64,000 nucleotides of DNA from Acidimicrobiaceae bacterium (GTDB lineage: Bacteria; Actinomycetota; Acidimicrobiia; Acidimicrobiales; RAAP-2), in the NCBI GenBank assembly GCA_003153575.1, contig PLZW01000035.1:142175-206174 (forward strand). Reading direction: 5' to 3'. Position numbers and translations under genes: made by a program. A model generated the notes under the pieces. It did not search any database. It had not been told where the DNA came from and saw only the letters and a program-made list of their open reading frames with translations. Shown here piece by piece: positions 42,082 through 52,256 of the stretch. How positions within the stretch are numbered: the first letter of the stretch is position 1; every line of letters begins with the position of its first letter.

Positions 42082-42855
42082 ATGTCCGACGTACTGCTCC
42101 GCGAACGCCAGGATTCCATCGAGATCCTCACCATCAACCGGCCGGAGGCCCGCAACGCCGTCAACGGCGCCGTCTCCAAGGCCTTCGCCGCCGCCTTCGA
42201 CGACCTCGAGAACGACGACGGCTGCAACGTGGTCATCGTCACCGGCGCCGGCGACAAGGCATTCTGCGCCGGGATGGACCTGAAGGCGTTCGCCGCCGGC
42301 GAGGCGGGCGACATCATGGGCGCCCGCGGCGGGTTCGGGGGCATCGCCCAGCGCGACTTCCCCAAGCCGATGATCGCCGCCCTCAACGGCTCGGCCCTGG
42401 CCGGCGGGTGCGAGATCATGCTGTCGTGCGACCTGGTGGTGGCCGTCGAAGGGGCGATGATCGGCATTCCCGAGGTCAAGCGGGGCCTGCTGGCCGGTGC
42501 CGGCGGCCTCTTCCGGCTCCCCAAGCGGATCCCCCGGGCCATCGCCCTCGAGCTCGCCCTGACCGGCGATCCCATCGACGCCCAGCGGGCCCTGGCCATC
42601 GGGCTCATCAACCGGGTCGTGCCCCCCGCCGAGCTGATGACGGCGGCCCTGGCCCTGGCCGGGACCATCGCCGAGAACGCACCGCTGGCCGTCCGTGGTT
42701 CCAAGAAGGTCATGCTGGAGGCTGGCGAAGTGCCCGACGCCGAAGGGTGGGCGATCAGCAACGCCGCCCTGCCGCCCGTCTTCAGCTCGTCCGACGCCAT
42801 GGAGGGCGCCGTCGCCTTCGCCGAGAAGCGCAAGCCGGTCTGGACGGGCAAGTAG
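42082..42855 (+). CDS. Enoyl-CoA hydratase/isomerase family protein
   Basis: A 257-residue crotonase-fold enzyme. NRPEARNAVNGAVSKAF, FCAGMDLKAF and GSALAGGCEIMLSCDLVVAVEGAMIGIPEVKRGLLAGAGG are the family signatures. The Glu in IPEVKRG stands in the position of a catalytic acid, so hydratase activity is plausible. GGGAGA precedes the ATG at 42082, replacing 30 unlikely residues in the ORF track. It follows the thiolase-like gene closely, suggesting a small acyl-CoA module. No operator of the steroid type is seen upstream. Confidence 0.88.
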   Translation: MSDVLLRERQDSIEILTINRPEARNAVNGAVSKAFAAAFDDLENDDGCNVVIVTGAGDKAFCAGMDLKAFAAGEAGDIMGARGGFGGIAQRDFPKPMIAALNGSALAGGCEIMLSCDLVVAVEGAMIGIPEVKRGLLAGAGGLFRLPKRIPRAIALELALTGDPIDAQRALAIGLINRVVPPAELMTAALALAGTIAENAPLAVRGSKKVMLEAGEVPDAEGWAISNAALPPVFSSSDAMEGAVAFAEKRKPVWTGK

Positions 42856-42864
42856 CCGACGCCG

Positions 42865-43305
42865 ATGCCCGCAGCCATAGTCATGGTCGCCACCGCCCCG
42901 ACCCTGGCACCGGGGCTGGATGGCTTCCGGCTGATCCTGCACGTGCTGGCCGCCACTGTCTGGGTGGGCGGGCAGTTCACGGTGGCCGGGCTGCTACCGA
43001 CCATCCGCACCCTCGGCGACGACGCGCCGAAGAAGGTGGCGCGGGCCTTCGGGCGCCTGCTGTGGCCGGCCTACGGTGTCCTCCTTCTGACCGGCTTCTG
43101 GAACATCAGCGCCGTCGACGCCAAACACGCCTCGTCCGCCTGGAACGCCGTGCTCGGGATCGAGATCGCCGTCGTGCTGATCGCCGGGGTGGCCGTCTTC
43201 CTCCACCAGCGGTCCACCTCCAAGGTGGGCCTGGCCGTCTGGGGCGCCATCGGCGCCCTGGCGTCTGTGGCCGCCCTGTGCCTGGGCGTCTTCCTGGCCG
43301 GCTGA
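42865..43305 (+). CDS. Four-helix membrane protein, CopD-like
   Basis: A 146-residue membrane protein with four predicted helices. The first one, GFRLILHVLAATVWVGGQFTVAGLLPTIR, with a His near the start of a helix, resembles CopD and related heme- or copper-linked membrane proteins. No further diagnostic motif is visible. It begins nine bases after the enoyl-CoA hydratase stop and may be co-transcribed with it. Function unknown. Confidence 0.68.
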   Translation: MPAAIVMVATAPTLAPGLDGFRLILHVLAATVWVGGQFTVAGLLPTIRTLGDDAPKKVARAFGRLLWPAYGVLLLTGFWNISAVDAKHASSAWNAVLGIEIAVVLIAGVAVFLHQRSTSKVGLAVWGAIGALASVAALCLGVFLAG

Positions 43306-43400
43306 CGGCAACGCCGGGAGCCCGTCATCTGATGGACCGGTCGGCAACGAACCCTGGGCACGTCTAACCTGGTAGTAGCACTCGACAAGGGAGCATCGTC

Positions 43401-43709
43401 ATGCCATTCAGCCCGCCAGCAGAGTTCGCCAGCGTCGACAACATCCTGATCCTGGTCGTAGTCGTCCTCCTCGTCTTCGGGTCCACGCAGATTCCCAAGC
43501 TGGCCCGCTCGCTGGGCTCCGCCCAAAAGGAGTTCAAGAAGGGCCTCGACGAGGGTGCATCCGAGGACCCGAAGCCCGCCACCGCCGAGGTAGCGGCCCC
43601 CGCCGTCGCTCCCGCGGTCGCACAGGCGCCGGCTCCGGCGCCGGCCCCCGCCCCTCCTGTCGCGCAGGCTCCTCCTGCCGCAGACGGGACCCCGGGCGCT
43701 CCCTCCTGA
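43401..43709 (+). CDS. tatA: Twin-arginine translocase subunit TatA/TatE
   Basis: A 102-residue Tat component. One N-terminal helix (VDNILILVVVVLLVFGSTQIPKLARSLGSAQKEFKKGLDEG) with the FG hinge and amphipathic helix is diagnostic; the first position of the usual LLLFG motif is conserved as VLLVFG. The C-terminal half is Pro/Ala-rich low complexity (APAPAPAPAPPVAQAPPA). It polymerises to form the pore for folded proteins such as the Rieske subunit QcrA encoded nearby. AGGGAG lies eight bases upstream. The next gene starts 13 bases later. Confidence 0.9.
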   Translation: MPFSPPAEFASVDNILILVVVVLLVFGSTQIPKLARSLGSAQKEFKKGLDEGASEDPKPATAEVAAPAVAPAVAQAPAPAPAPAPPVAQAPPAADGTPGAPS

Positions 43710-43722
43710 ACAGACTTCACCG

Positions 43723-44412
43723 ATGACGACGGCGGCTGGAGATCCACCAGCTCCGTCGGACTCCGCTCCGAGGTGGCGATCTGGACGATGGATTCCCTTC
43801 TGGGTACTGCAAGCGTCGGAACTGGCCCTGGCCGTCGTCCTGGCCGACCTCTCCATCCACGTGCCCCACGGTCAGGCGCTGATCGTCGCCGCGGCGACCC
43901 TGTTCGTACTGGCCCTGACGGCCGACGGGCCCCTCGGAATCCTGCGGGTCGTCGGCAAGCGCACGCATGTGCAGCTGGCGGTGGCGGTGGCGATCGTCTT
44001 CGGGGTCGCCGTGTGGCTGCCTGCCCTGCATGCGGACAGCGAGGAGAAGGTCGTCGTCATGGTGGTCTCGATCGGACTCATCCGGTTGGCCACCCTCACG
44101 CGGACCAGTGGCATGACCGGTAGGGGGCGGCGGCGCAAGGGCGCAGGCAACGGCGAGGTAATCGACGCCACAGCCACAGCCACCGCCACCCCGGTGTCGC
44201 CGCCACCGGAGCACCGCGAAGGGGAGTCCGAGGCCGAAACGGCGTTCCGCAAGGCGGGCCGGACCACCGGGGCGGCGGCGGCTGCCGGCAAGCGGGCCGT
44301 CGACGAACACCGTCCCCAGGTGGAGGACCAGGTGAAGCGGACACTCCGGGGTGCGGGCCGCTTGGCCGGCCGCTTCGCCGGGCCCAAGTCACCCCCCGAC
44401 CCACCGGCCTGA
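43723..44412 (+). CDS. Membrane protein of unknown function next to tatA
   Basis: A 229-residue protein with about three transmembrane helices in its first half (IPFWVLQASELALAVVLADLSI, GQALIVAAATLFVLALTA, THVQLAVAVAIVFGVAVWLPAL). The second half is a charged, Ala/Thr-rich cytoplasmic tail with amphipathic character (AETAFRKAGRTTGAAAAAGKRAVDEHRPQVEDQVKRTLRGAGRLAG). I do not recognise a family. The spacing to tatA (13 bases) suggests one transcript. Confidence 0.65.
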   Translation: MTTAAGDPPAPSDSAPRWRSGRWIPFWVLQASELALAVVLADLSIHVPHGQALIVAAATLFVLALTADGPLGILRVVGKRTHVQLAVAVAIVFGVAVWLPALHADSEEKVVVMVVSIGLIRLATLTRTSGMTGRGRRRKGAGNGEVIDATATATATPVSPPPEHREGESEAETAFRKAGRTTGAAAAAGKRAVDEHRPQVEDQVKRTLRGAGRLAGRFAGPKSPPDPPA

Positions 44413-44473
44413 CCGGGTCGGAACGTCCACCTATTCCCACCCAACGCAATCATTCGCTGAGGAGCCGAGCAGC

Positions 44474-45760
44474 ATGCCCGAGGACCACGACGTCCTGGCC
44501 ATCGCCGAACGCCTGTGGAACGGCGACGGCCCGTCGGGACCGAACCCCATGGCCCCCGGAGGGGGCATGGCCGAGGTGGCCGACGGGGTGGCCTTCGTGC
44601 CCTCGTTCGCCAATGTGTCGGCCGTCCGCACCGACGACGGGCTGGTCCTGGTCGATGTCGGCAGCCCATTCCTGTCCGGCCAGGTCCACCGGACCCTGCG
44701 GACGTGGAGCGACCTCCCTCTCCACACCGCCGTCTACTCCCATGGGCACATCGACCACGTCTTCGGGGTCCACCGATGGGAGGCCGAGGCCGACGAGCAC
44801 GGCTGGCCCGCCCCGTCGGTGGTCGCCCACGAGGCGGTGGCGGCCCGGTTCGACCGCTACGTCCGCACCGCCGGCTACAACGCAGTGGTCAACCGGCGCC
44901 AGTTCGGCATCGACGACCTCCAGTGGCCCACGGAGTACCGGTATCCGGACCGGACCTTCCGGGACCACCTCGACCTCGAGGTGGGGGGTGTACGGGCCGA
45001 GCTCCACCACGCCCGGGGCGAGACGGACGACCATGCCTGGGCCTGGTTCGCCGAGCAGCAGGTGTTGTGTGCCGGCGACCTGTTCATCTGGGCCTCCCCC
45101 AACGCCGGCAACCCGCAGAAGGTCCAGCGCTTCCCGCTCGAGTGGGCCGAGGCTCTGAAGCGGATGCTGGCGCTCTACGACACACCGGGCGGCGGGCCCG
45201 AGGTCCTCCTGCCCGGGCACGGCTACCCGATCGTGGGAGCCGACCGGATCCGGCGGGCCCTGTCCGAAACGGCTGAGCTGCTGGAGTCCCTGGTGGCCCA
45301 GACCCTGGAGCTGATGAATGCCGGGGCCCGCCTCGACGAGGCGATCCACTCGGTCACCCCGCCCGCCCATCTGATGGCCCGGCCCTACCTCCAGCCCGTC
45401 TACGACGAGCCGGAATTTGTGGTCCGTGGGGTGTGGCGGCTCTACGGCGGCTGGTGGGACGGCAACCCGGCCACGTTGAAGCCGGCCCCGGAGGCCGACC
45501 TGGCACGCGAACTGGCCGACCTGGCCGGGGGACCCGGAGCCCTGGCCGACCGCGCGCTGGCCCTGATCGAAGCGGCCGGGAGCGCCGACCCCGACGCTGC
45601 ATTGCGTCTGGCCGGACATCTGGCCGAACTGGCCTGGCTGGCGGCACCCGACGACCCCGGCGTGGCGGAGGCCCGGCGGTCGGTGTGCACCCGACGGGCG
45701 GACGCGGCGACCTCCACCATGGCCCGGGGCATCTTCGCGTGGGCGGCCCGGGAGTCCTGA
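44474..45760 (+). CDS. Alkylsulfatase-type metallo-beta-lactamase fold hydrolase
   Basis: A 428-residue protein. The metal site reads YSHGHIDHVFGVHRWE (HxHxDH), with later ligands in HHARGETDDHAWAW and LLPGHGYPIVG. The C-terminal part (VWRLYGGWWDGNPATLKPAPEADLARELADLAGG...) matches the dimerisation domain of SdsA1-like linear alkyl sulfatases. It may hydrolyse alkyl or sterol sulfates; the latter would fit the steroid theme but is speculation. AGGAG lies nine bases before the ATG at 44474. No signal peptide is visible. Confidence 0.85.
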   Translation: MPEDHDVLAIAERLWNGDGPSGPNPMAPGGGMAEVADGVAFVPSFANVSAVRTDDGLVLVDVGSPFLSGQVHRTLRTWSDLPLHTAVYSHGHIDHVFGVHRWEAEADEHGWPAPSVVAHEAVAARFDRYVRTAGYNAVVNRRQFGIDDLQWPTEYRYPDRTFRDHLDLEVGGVRAELHHARGETDDHAWAWFAEQQVLCAGDLFIWASPNAGNPQKVQRFPLEWAEALKRMLALYDTPGGGPEVLLPGHGYPIVGADRIRRALSETAELLESLVAQTLELMNAGARLDEAIHSVTPPAHLMARPYLQPVYDEPEFVVRGVWRLYGGWWDGNPATLKPAPEADLARELADLAGGPGALADRALALIEAAGSADPDAALRLAGHLAELAWLAAPDDPGVAEARRSVCTRRADAATSTMARGIFAWAARES

Positions 45761-45896
45761 GGGGACGTCGGCGGAGGTCCTGCGGACCGGCGCCGAAGGG
45801 CCCCATTCGCACGCCTGTGACCAGGCAGTTCTCCGACGCCAGGCACCCACATTCTCAACTTCTCAATTTGGTTCGGTCCCCACTAGTGTGACCCCC

Positions 45897-46864
45897 GTGA
45901 ACGCCTTCACAAACGGATCTCCGACCTCCCTACTCGCACGCGACCCCTCGTCCGACGCGCACCCGGCGGGGCCTTCGGACCCGGCCCGCGGCCGTCGTTG
46001 GAAGCGTCTGGCCGTCGGCCTGGCCATCGGGGCGCCGCTCGTGCTCGGGGGCTGCAACTTCTACCCGACATACGGCGCCAGCCGGGGGGTCACCACCCAG
46101 GGGCAGGACACCTTCAAGCTCTACTCGGGGATGATGACCACGGGCATCATCATCGGCGGCTTCGTCGGCATCCTGATCCTGTACACCGTCCTGCGCTACC
46201 GCCGGCGCTCGGACGACATGCCGAAGCAGTTCCACGAGAGCATTCCCATCGAGATCCTGTACACCGCCATCCCGGTGTTCGTGGTGGCCGTCCTGTTCCT
46301 GTTCACCGTGCTCACCGAGAACAACGTCGACGCCACCGTGCCCAACAACGCCCGGATCACCACCACCGGCGCCCCGGTGCTGGAGGTGAAGATCACCGCC
46401 TTCCAGTGGGGTTGGCGGTTCGACTATCCGAACAACAACGTGAGTGTCTCAGGTGAGGTGACCGACGGCCCCGGCGGCCTCGGGCCCCAAATGGTCCTGC
46501 CCGTCGGCGAGACCGTCCAGATCCTGCTGGTCTCCAACGACGTCATCCACGGGTTCTACGTACGGGACTTCAACTTCAGCCGCTACGCCCTGCCCGGCGT
46601 GCAGAACCGGTTCGACCTCAACATCATCAAACCTGGTCTCTTCCCCGGGCAGTGCACCCAGATCTGCGGCCTCTACCACTCGGAGATGCTCTTCACCGTG
46701 AAGGGCGTGACCCCGTCGGACTTCGCCACGTGGACGACCTCCGAGATCGCCGCCGGCCACACGTTGCAGCGCTACCCGGTGCCGGCGGCCAACACCCCGC
46801 CCCCCTACACCCACGTGACCCCGTCCAACGCCCTGGCTGCGCCTTCCGCCAAGAAGGGTTCCCT

Positions 46865-46868
<4 letters not shown>
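45897..46868 (+). CDS. ctaC: Cytochrome c oxidase subunit II
   Basis: A 323-residue lipoprotein subunit of aa3 oxidase. A charged N-terminus is followed by a signal with the lipobox LVLGGC (Cys53), two helices ([21 protein letters not shown] and [21 protein letters not shown]), then the cupredoxin domain with [10 protein letters not shown] and the CuA ligands DVIHGFYV and [13 protein letters not shown] prefer the GTG at 45897, which has TAGTGT exactly seven bases upstream (leaderless); the GTG at 45888 would add three residues. It accepts electrons from the cytochrome bcc complex through CuA. The stop overlaps the ctaD start. Confidence 0.93.
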
Positions 46869-48621
<1,753 letters not shown>

Positions 48622-48625
<4 letters not shown>

Positions 48626-49014
48626 GAATCAGCGGGACGTTCCTCGCCGCCATCGGCTTCTTCTTCGGCGTCATCGCCCTCATCTACTGGTTCACGGCCT
48701 ACGAGGACGCCGGATTCCTGATGCTGATCGGCTCCGCCATCCTCGGGCTCCTGCCCGGTGGCTACTACCTCTGGTGGTCGAGGCGGATGCGTCCCTTGGA
48801 GGGAGACGTGGACGATGCCGACATGAGCGACGGCGCCGGCGTCATCGACGCCTTCCCGGGCTCCAGCATCTGGCCCTTCCTGCTCGGCATGGGGGCCTTG
48901 TTTGCCGCCCTCACCTTCATCTTCGGACTGTGGCTGGCGCCCATCGCCGCCGCCCTCGGCCTGTCCGCCGTCATCGGTGGCGTGATCGAGAGCCGCCGCG
49001 GCGGCGCCGTCTGA
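48622..49014 (+). CDS. ctaF: Actinobacterial cytochrome c oxidase subunit IV
   Basis: A 130-residue protein with four helices in two pairs: [54 protein letters not shown] and [45 protein letters not shown]. This matches the small actinobacterial subunit IV family that is specific to the bcc-aa3 supercomplex. The ATG overlaps the ctaD stop, so ctaC-ctaD-ctaF form a coupled operon. The C-terminal motif IESRRGG is typical. Confidence 0.9.
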
Positions 49015-49046
49015 CCGGCGCGGTTGCCGATACTCAGGCCCCTCCG

Positions 49047-49742
49047 TCAATGCTCCTGTGCGACCTCTCGTGCGATCTTCCACATGGCCTGGATCTCCTC
49101 GGTGGACAGATTCGGATCGGCGGTCTTCCGTTCGGCAACCTCCAATATCCTCGGTCTCAATGCCGAACGGTCACGGCCGCCGAGGAAACCACGAATCAAT
49201 TGCGTGCGACCCCAGCCCAGGATCTTCTGTTCGAACCTTCCGCCTGGAATTGTGCCTGAGGCGATGAGCAGATATGCCAACGTGACATCGACCAGAGGAT
49301 CGCCTCTTCCCGCGTTCGTCCAGTCGATGACCACCGGCCCGTGGGGACCGATCAGCACGTTGAGGGGATGAAGGTCCATATGGACAAGTGACTCTCCCTG
49401 GCCGAACGCAGCGGGACCGAGGAAGTCCGGCGGAGGGATCTCGTGCAGTTGCCGGTGCAGCCCGGCCAGGGTTCGCCCAAGGTGCCGAATCTGCCACGGT
49501 CTTCGGCTCAGGTAGTCCACCATCGTGGGGCCATCGATCCGCTCCATGACGAGTTCGGTCCCGTCATCGGACACGCCGTGGATAGCAGGGACCGGATAGC
49601 CGCTCCCATGGAGATACTCCATGACTCGGGCCTCGTGTGCGACGGAGCGTCCTTTGCGCGAACGGCGGAGCACCAGGCCGGGCCCAAATTCGAAGATGTC
49701 GGCGTCACGGCCTGACGCCAGCTTGCGGCCCGGCTGTCCCAT
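49047..49742 (-). CDS. Aminoglycoside phosphotransferase (APH)-fold kinase
   Basis: A 231-residue kinase-like protein. LVHMDLHPLNVLIG is the catalytic loop (HxD-x4-N) and VVIDWTNAGRGDPLVD the metal-binding Asp. ELVMERIDGPTMVDYL marks the hinge. Such proteins phosphorylate antibiotics, sugars or other small molecules; nothing identifies the substrate here. The ATG at 49742 is preferred to 49787 because TACGTT lies six bases upstream (leaderless). It is convergent with ctaF and begins an accessory stretch with slightly lower GC. Confidence 0.83.
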   Translation of the reverse strand: MGQPGRKLASGRDADIFEFGPGLVLRRSRKGRSVAHEARVMEYLHGSGYPVPAIHGVSDDGTELVMERIDGPTMVDYLSRRPWQIRHLGRTLAGLHRQLHEIPPPDFLGPAAFGQGESLVHMDLHPLNVLIGPHGPVVIDWTNAGRGDPLVDVTLAYLLIASGTIPGGRFEQKILGWGRTQLIRGFLGGRDRSALRPRILEVAERKTADPNLSTEEIQAMWKIAREVAQEH

Positions 49743-49808
49743 CAGAAGAACGTAGCGGAACGGCAGTCCCGTGAACGCCTGCGCCACATGCGGGCATCGC
49801 TGTCATCG

Positions 49809-50162
49809 CTAAGCGGGCTGCCAGAGCTCGACGCGGTTGCCCTCGGGGTCGGTCACCCAGCCAAATCGGCCGACGCCTTCCATATCCTGGATTTCGTCTG
49901 CCACGTCGGCGCCCGTGTCGCGGAGCTGGGTGAGCATGGCCTCCAGGTCGCCAACCCGAAAGTTGAGCATGGTCTGCTGGGATCGGGAACCGAAATAGTC
50001 GGTCCCAACCTCGAACGTCGCAAATACTGTGGGGCCCGTCACTTGGTGCCACAGGCCGTGCTCATCGGCATCGAGGCCAAGGCAGCCCCGATACCAGGCG
50101 CCCAGAGCCGTCGGATCCGAGGCGCGAATGAAGTATCCACCGATTCCGAGCACGCGTTCCAT
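49809..50162 (-). CDS. Glyoxalase / VOC superfamily protein
   Basis: A 117-residue single-module vicinal-oxygen-chelate protein. The layout is MERVLGIGGYFIRASDPTALGAWYRGCLGLDADEHG, then FEVGTDYFG and LNFRVGDLEAMLTQLRDTGADV, ending with GRFGWVTDPEGNRVELWQPA, the typical C-terminal metal ligand region. It may bind or modify a small molecule; the family ranges from glyoxalases to resistance proteins. CAAGAT lies six bases before the ATG. Confidence 0.85.
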   Translation of the reverse strand: MERVLGIGGYFIRASDPTALGAWYRGCLGLDADEHGLWHQVTGPTVFATFEVGTDYFGSRSQQTMLNFRVGDLEAMLTQLRDTGADVADEIQDMEGVGRFGWVTDPEGNRVELWQPA

Positions 50163-50260
50163 GACGGGATCTTGCCAGACCGGGCCACGAGGATCCTCTG
50201 AGATGCGCCTACCCGATGGTCCTGAGTCGCGGTCACGTCGACCTCGGACATACTGGTCGG

Positions 50261-50575
50261 ATGCACCGATCTGAGGCGAGGCACGTCGATAGCGCCGCCC
50301 TCAGGGTCCGGGTCGGGATCGCCCTCTGGTTGGTTTCGTGGATCCCGTTCGGCGTGATCTTCCGCGTCAACGGCTGGGCATTCCTGGTGGCGATTGCGGT
50401 AGAGATCATTGTGGGTCTCATCGGTCTCGCCCTGGCCGGGTCGGAAGTGGCGCGAAGTGCGGCGTGCCGGGTGGCAGCAAGGATTGCGCTCCGGTTGGGA
50501 GCTCTTCAGGTGAGGCCGCAGGCGAAAGTCGGCAGACGCGATCTGAGCGATCACGCTTCTCCCCCCGCAGCATGA
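50261..50575 (+). CDS. Small membrane protein of unknown function
   Basis: A 104-residue protein with two adjacent helices (VRVGIALWLVSWIPFGVIF and GWAFLVAIAVEIIVGLIGLALAG) and a basic C-terminal tail. No family recognised. The start MHRSEARH at 50261 is chosen because CATACT lies six bases upstream, suggesting leaderless expression; the ORF-track ATG at 50216 would add 15 residues. It is convergent with the glycosyltransferase gene 17 bases away. Confidence 0.55.
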   Translation: MHRSEARHVDSAALRVRVGIALWLVSWIPFGVIFRVNGWAFLVAIAVEIIVGLIGLALAGSEVARSAACRVAARIALRLGALQVRPQAKVGRRDLSDHASPPAA

Positions 50576-50591
50576 GACGCGTGGTCGTACG

Positions 50592-52115
50592 TCAGTCGAA
50601 GTGTTTGAGCTGCGGCCAGAGGACCCAGGGCACCCGCTGATTCCTGCAGATCCAGATCGGCACCCCGCGTTCGTGGGGATCGATGGGAGTCGATCCCGAC
50701 TCCAGGGTGTCGACCCGGACGACTGAGCCCCAGTACCGCCGCACGACATCGCCGGGTAGGCCCACCGCCAGGACTGTTGCCTGGGCTGCCGGTCGACCGT
50801 AGCCCCACGTCCAGAACGAGTTGTGTCCACTGATGGCGTCGGGCAGCCCATAGGTTGCAGCGTAGAAGTCGATCGCGCCGGCTTCGGAGTAGTTGCTCGT
50901 CAAGATGACCGCATGACGCTGTTGGCCGACCGGCAGCCGATGGAAGTCGCGGGAGATGTACGCCGTGGTCGTCGCCCACCCCATCATCCCGCCGATGTCG
51001 GCGTTCGACGTGTCGATGTGCAGCCGCACGGCGGTCGCCTCTGGTACCAGTGGCGTGGCGAACGGCGCGAAGAGCAGACCGGTGACGGCTACGGCGCCGA
51101 GGACGACTCCCCGGGCGCGCCGTCGCCACCGGTGCTCGATGGCCACCGACCCGACCGCCACCAATGGTAGGTACCACGAACCGAGGTAGTAGGGCTTTCC
51201 GGCCAGCGCGATGAGGATGGTGAAGGCGACGACGTAGCCGATCAGCAGCCAGCGCTGGGGCCGCCACTCGGGCCGGGCCAGGACGATGAGCGCCGTGATC
51301 CAGACGATGGCTCCCCCGAGGGTCACGAGCAGGAGTTGCACCGGCGCGAACTGGATGAGATTGCTGTGTGCGCCGCTTGTCCGGATGTTCCGGAGGAACT
51401 GCCAGGTGGGCCAGTGGTTGTCGATCTCCCACAGGATGTTGGGTGCCACCATCACCCCTGCGACGATGGCGCCGATGGGGAGCCAGACACTGGCCATGAG
51501 GCGCCGTTGCGACGTGAGGAGGAGCCCGGCCACCGTCGCCACGATCCAGAAACCCATCGTGTACTTATTCAGTAGACCGAAGCCGCAGACCACGCCGATC
51601 CAGATCCATAGACGACGGTCGCCGGTCCGGGTCATCCGGAGCACGAGCAGGGAGCCCAGTGCCCAGAAGACCAGGTCGAGACTGAGCGTGCTGAGGAAAT
51701 GGCTGGTCGTGAGGAAGATCGAACCGAGACAGGCAACGACACCGGTGAGCAGCTGGGCGTACCGCCGTCCGCCCAGCTCACGGGCGAGCAGACCTCCGAG
51801 GATCACGTAGACGCCTCCAAGGAAGGCCGGCACCACCGCCAAGGCGGAAACGGAGTGACCGAATACGAGCTCCTGCAGCCGGTAGACCACGGGAACAAGG
51901 GGAGGATTGTCGACATACCCCCACGCCAGGTGGTGGCCACTCTCGAGGTAGTAGAACTCGTCCCGATGGGCGCCGTAGAGATTCGAGGTCAGGAGCTGGA
52001 GGACGACCTTTGCGCCGGCCAAGGGCCCGAGGAATCGCCATGCAATGGGAGCAAGATCGGCGACCGCCGGGTCAGCGCCGTCCCTATCGGCTTCCACGTC
52101 GCCAACCATTGACAC
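50592..52115 (-). CDS. GT39/ArnT-type membrane glycosyltransferase
   Basis: A 507-residue membrane protein with about ten or more helices. The first periplasmic loop HRDEFYYLESGHHLAWGYVDNPPLVPVVYRL carries the catalytic acidic residue and the typical D-PPL signature of the PMT_2 family, which transfers sugars from polyprenyl phosphate to proteins or lipids. The C-terminal 150 residues form an extracytoplasmic domain. GATACT lies six bases before the GTG at 52115, so a leaderless transcript is likely. The Thr-rich tail encoded at 24.5 kb is the sort of substrate a protein O-mannosyltransferase would use, but there is no direct evidence for a link. Confidence 0.85.
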   Translation of the reverse strand: MSMVGDVEADRDGADPAVADLAPIAWRFLGPLAGAKVVLQLLTSNLYGAHRDEFYYLESGHHLAWGYVDNPPLVPVVYRLQELVFGHSVSALAVVPAFLGGVYVILGGLLARELGGRRYAQLLTGVVACLGSIFLTTSHFLSTLSLDLVFWALGSLLVLRMTRTGDRRLWIWIGVVCGFGLLNKYTMGFWIVATVAGLLLTSQRRLMASVWLPIGAIVAGVMVAPNILWEIDNHWPTWQFLRNIRTSGAHSNLIQFAPVQLLLVTLGGAIVWITALIVLARPEWRPQRWLLIGYVVAFTILIALAGKPYYLGSWYLPLVAVGSVAIEHRWRRRARGVVLGAVAVTGLLFAPFATPLVPEATAVRLHIDTSNADIGGMMGWATTTAYISRDFHRLPVGQQRHAVILTSNYSEAGAIDFYAATYGLPDAISGHNSFWTWGYGRPAAQATVLAVGLPGDVVRRYWGSVVRVDTLESGSTPIDPHERGVPIWICRNQRVPWVLWPQLKHFD

Positions 52116-52256
52116 GTGGTGAGTATCCCGCGACTCTCGTCAATCCGCCTCGAACCCCGGGGAACTCGCTCGACCTGGATGAACGCGGTCACCGGATCGG
52201 TCCCTGCCGCAACGACCAGAGCGGACCCACCGATCGAGCCTGCATCAACGGTGGAC

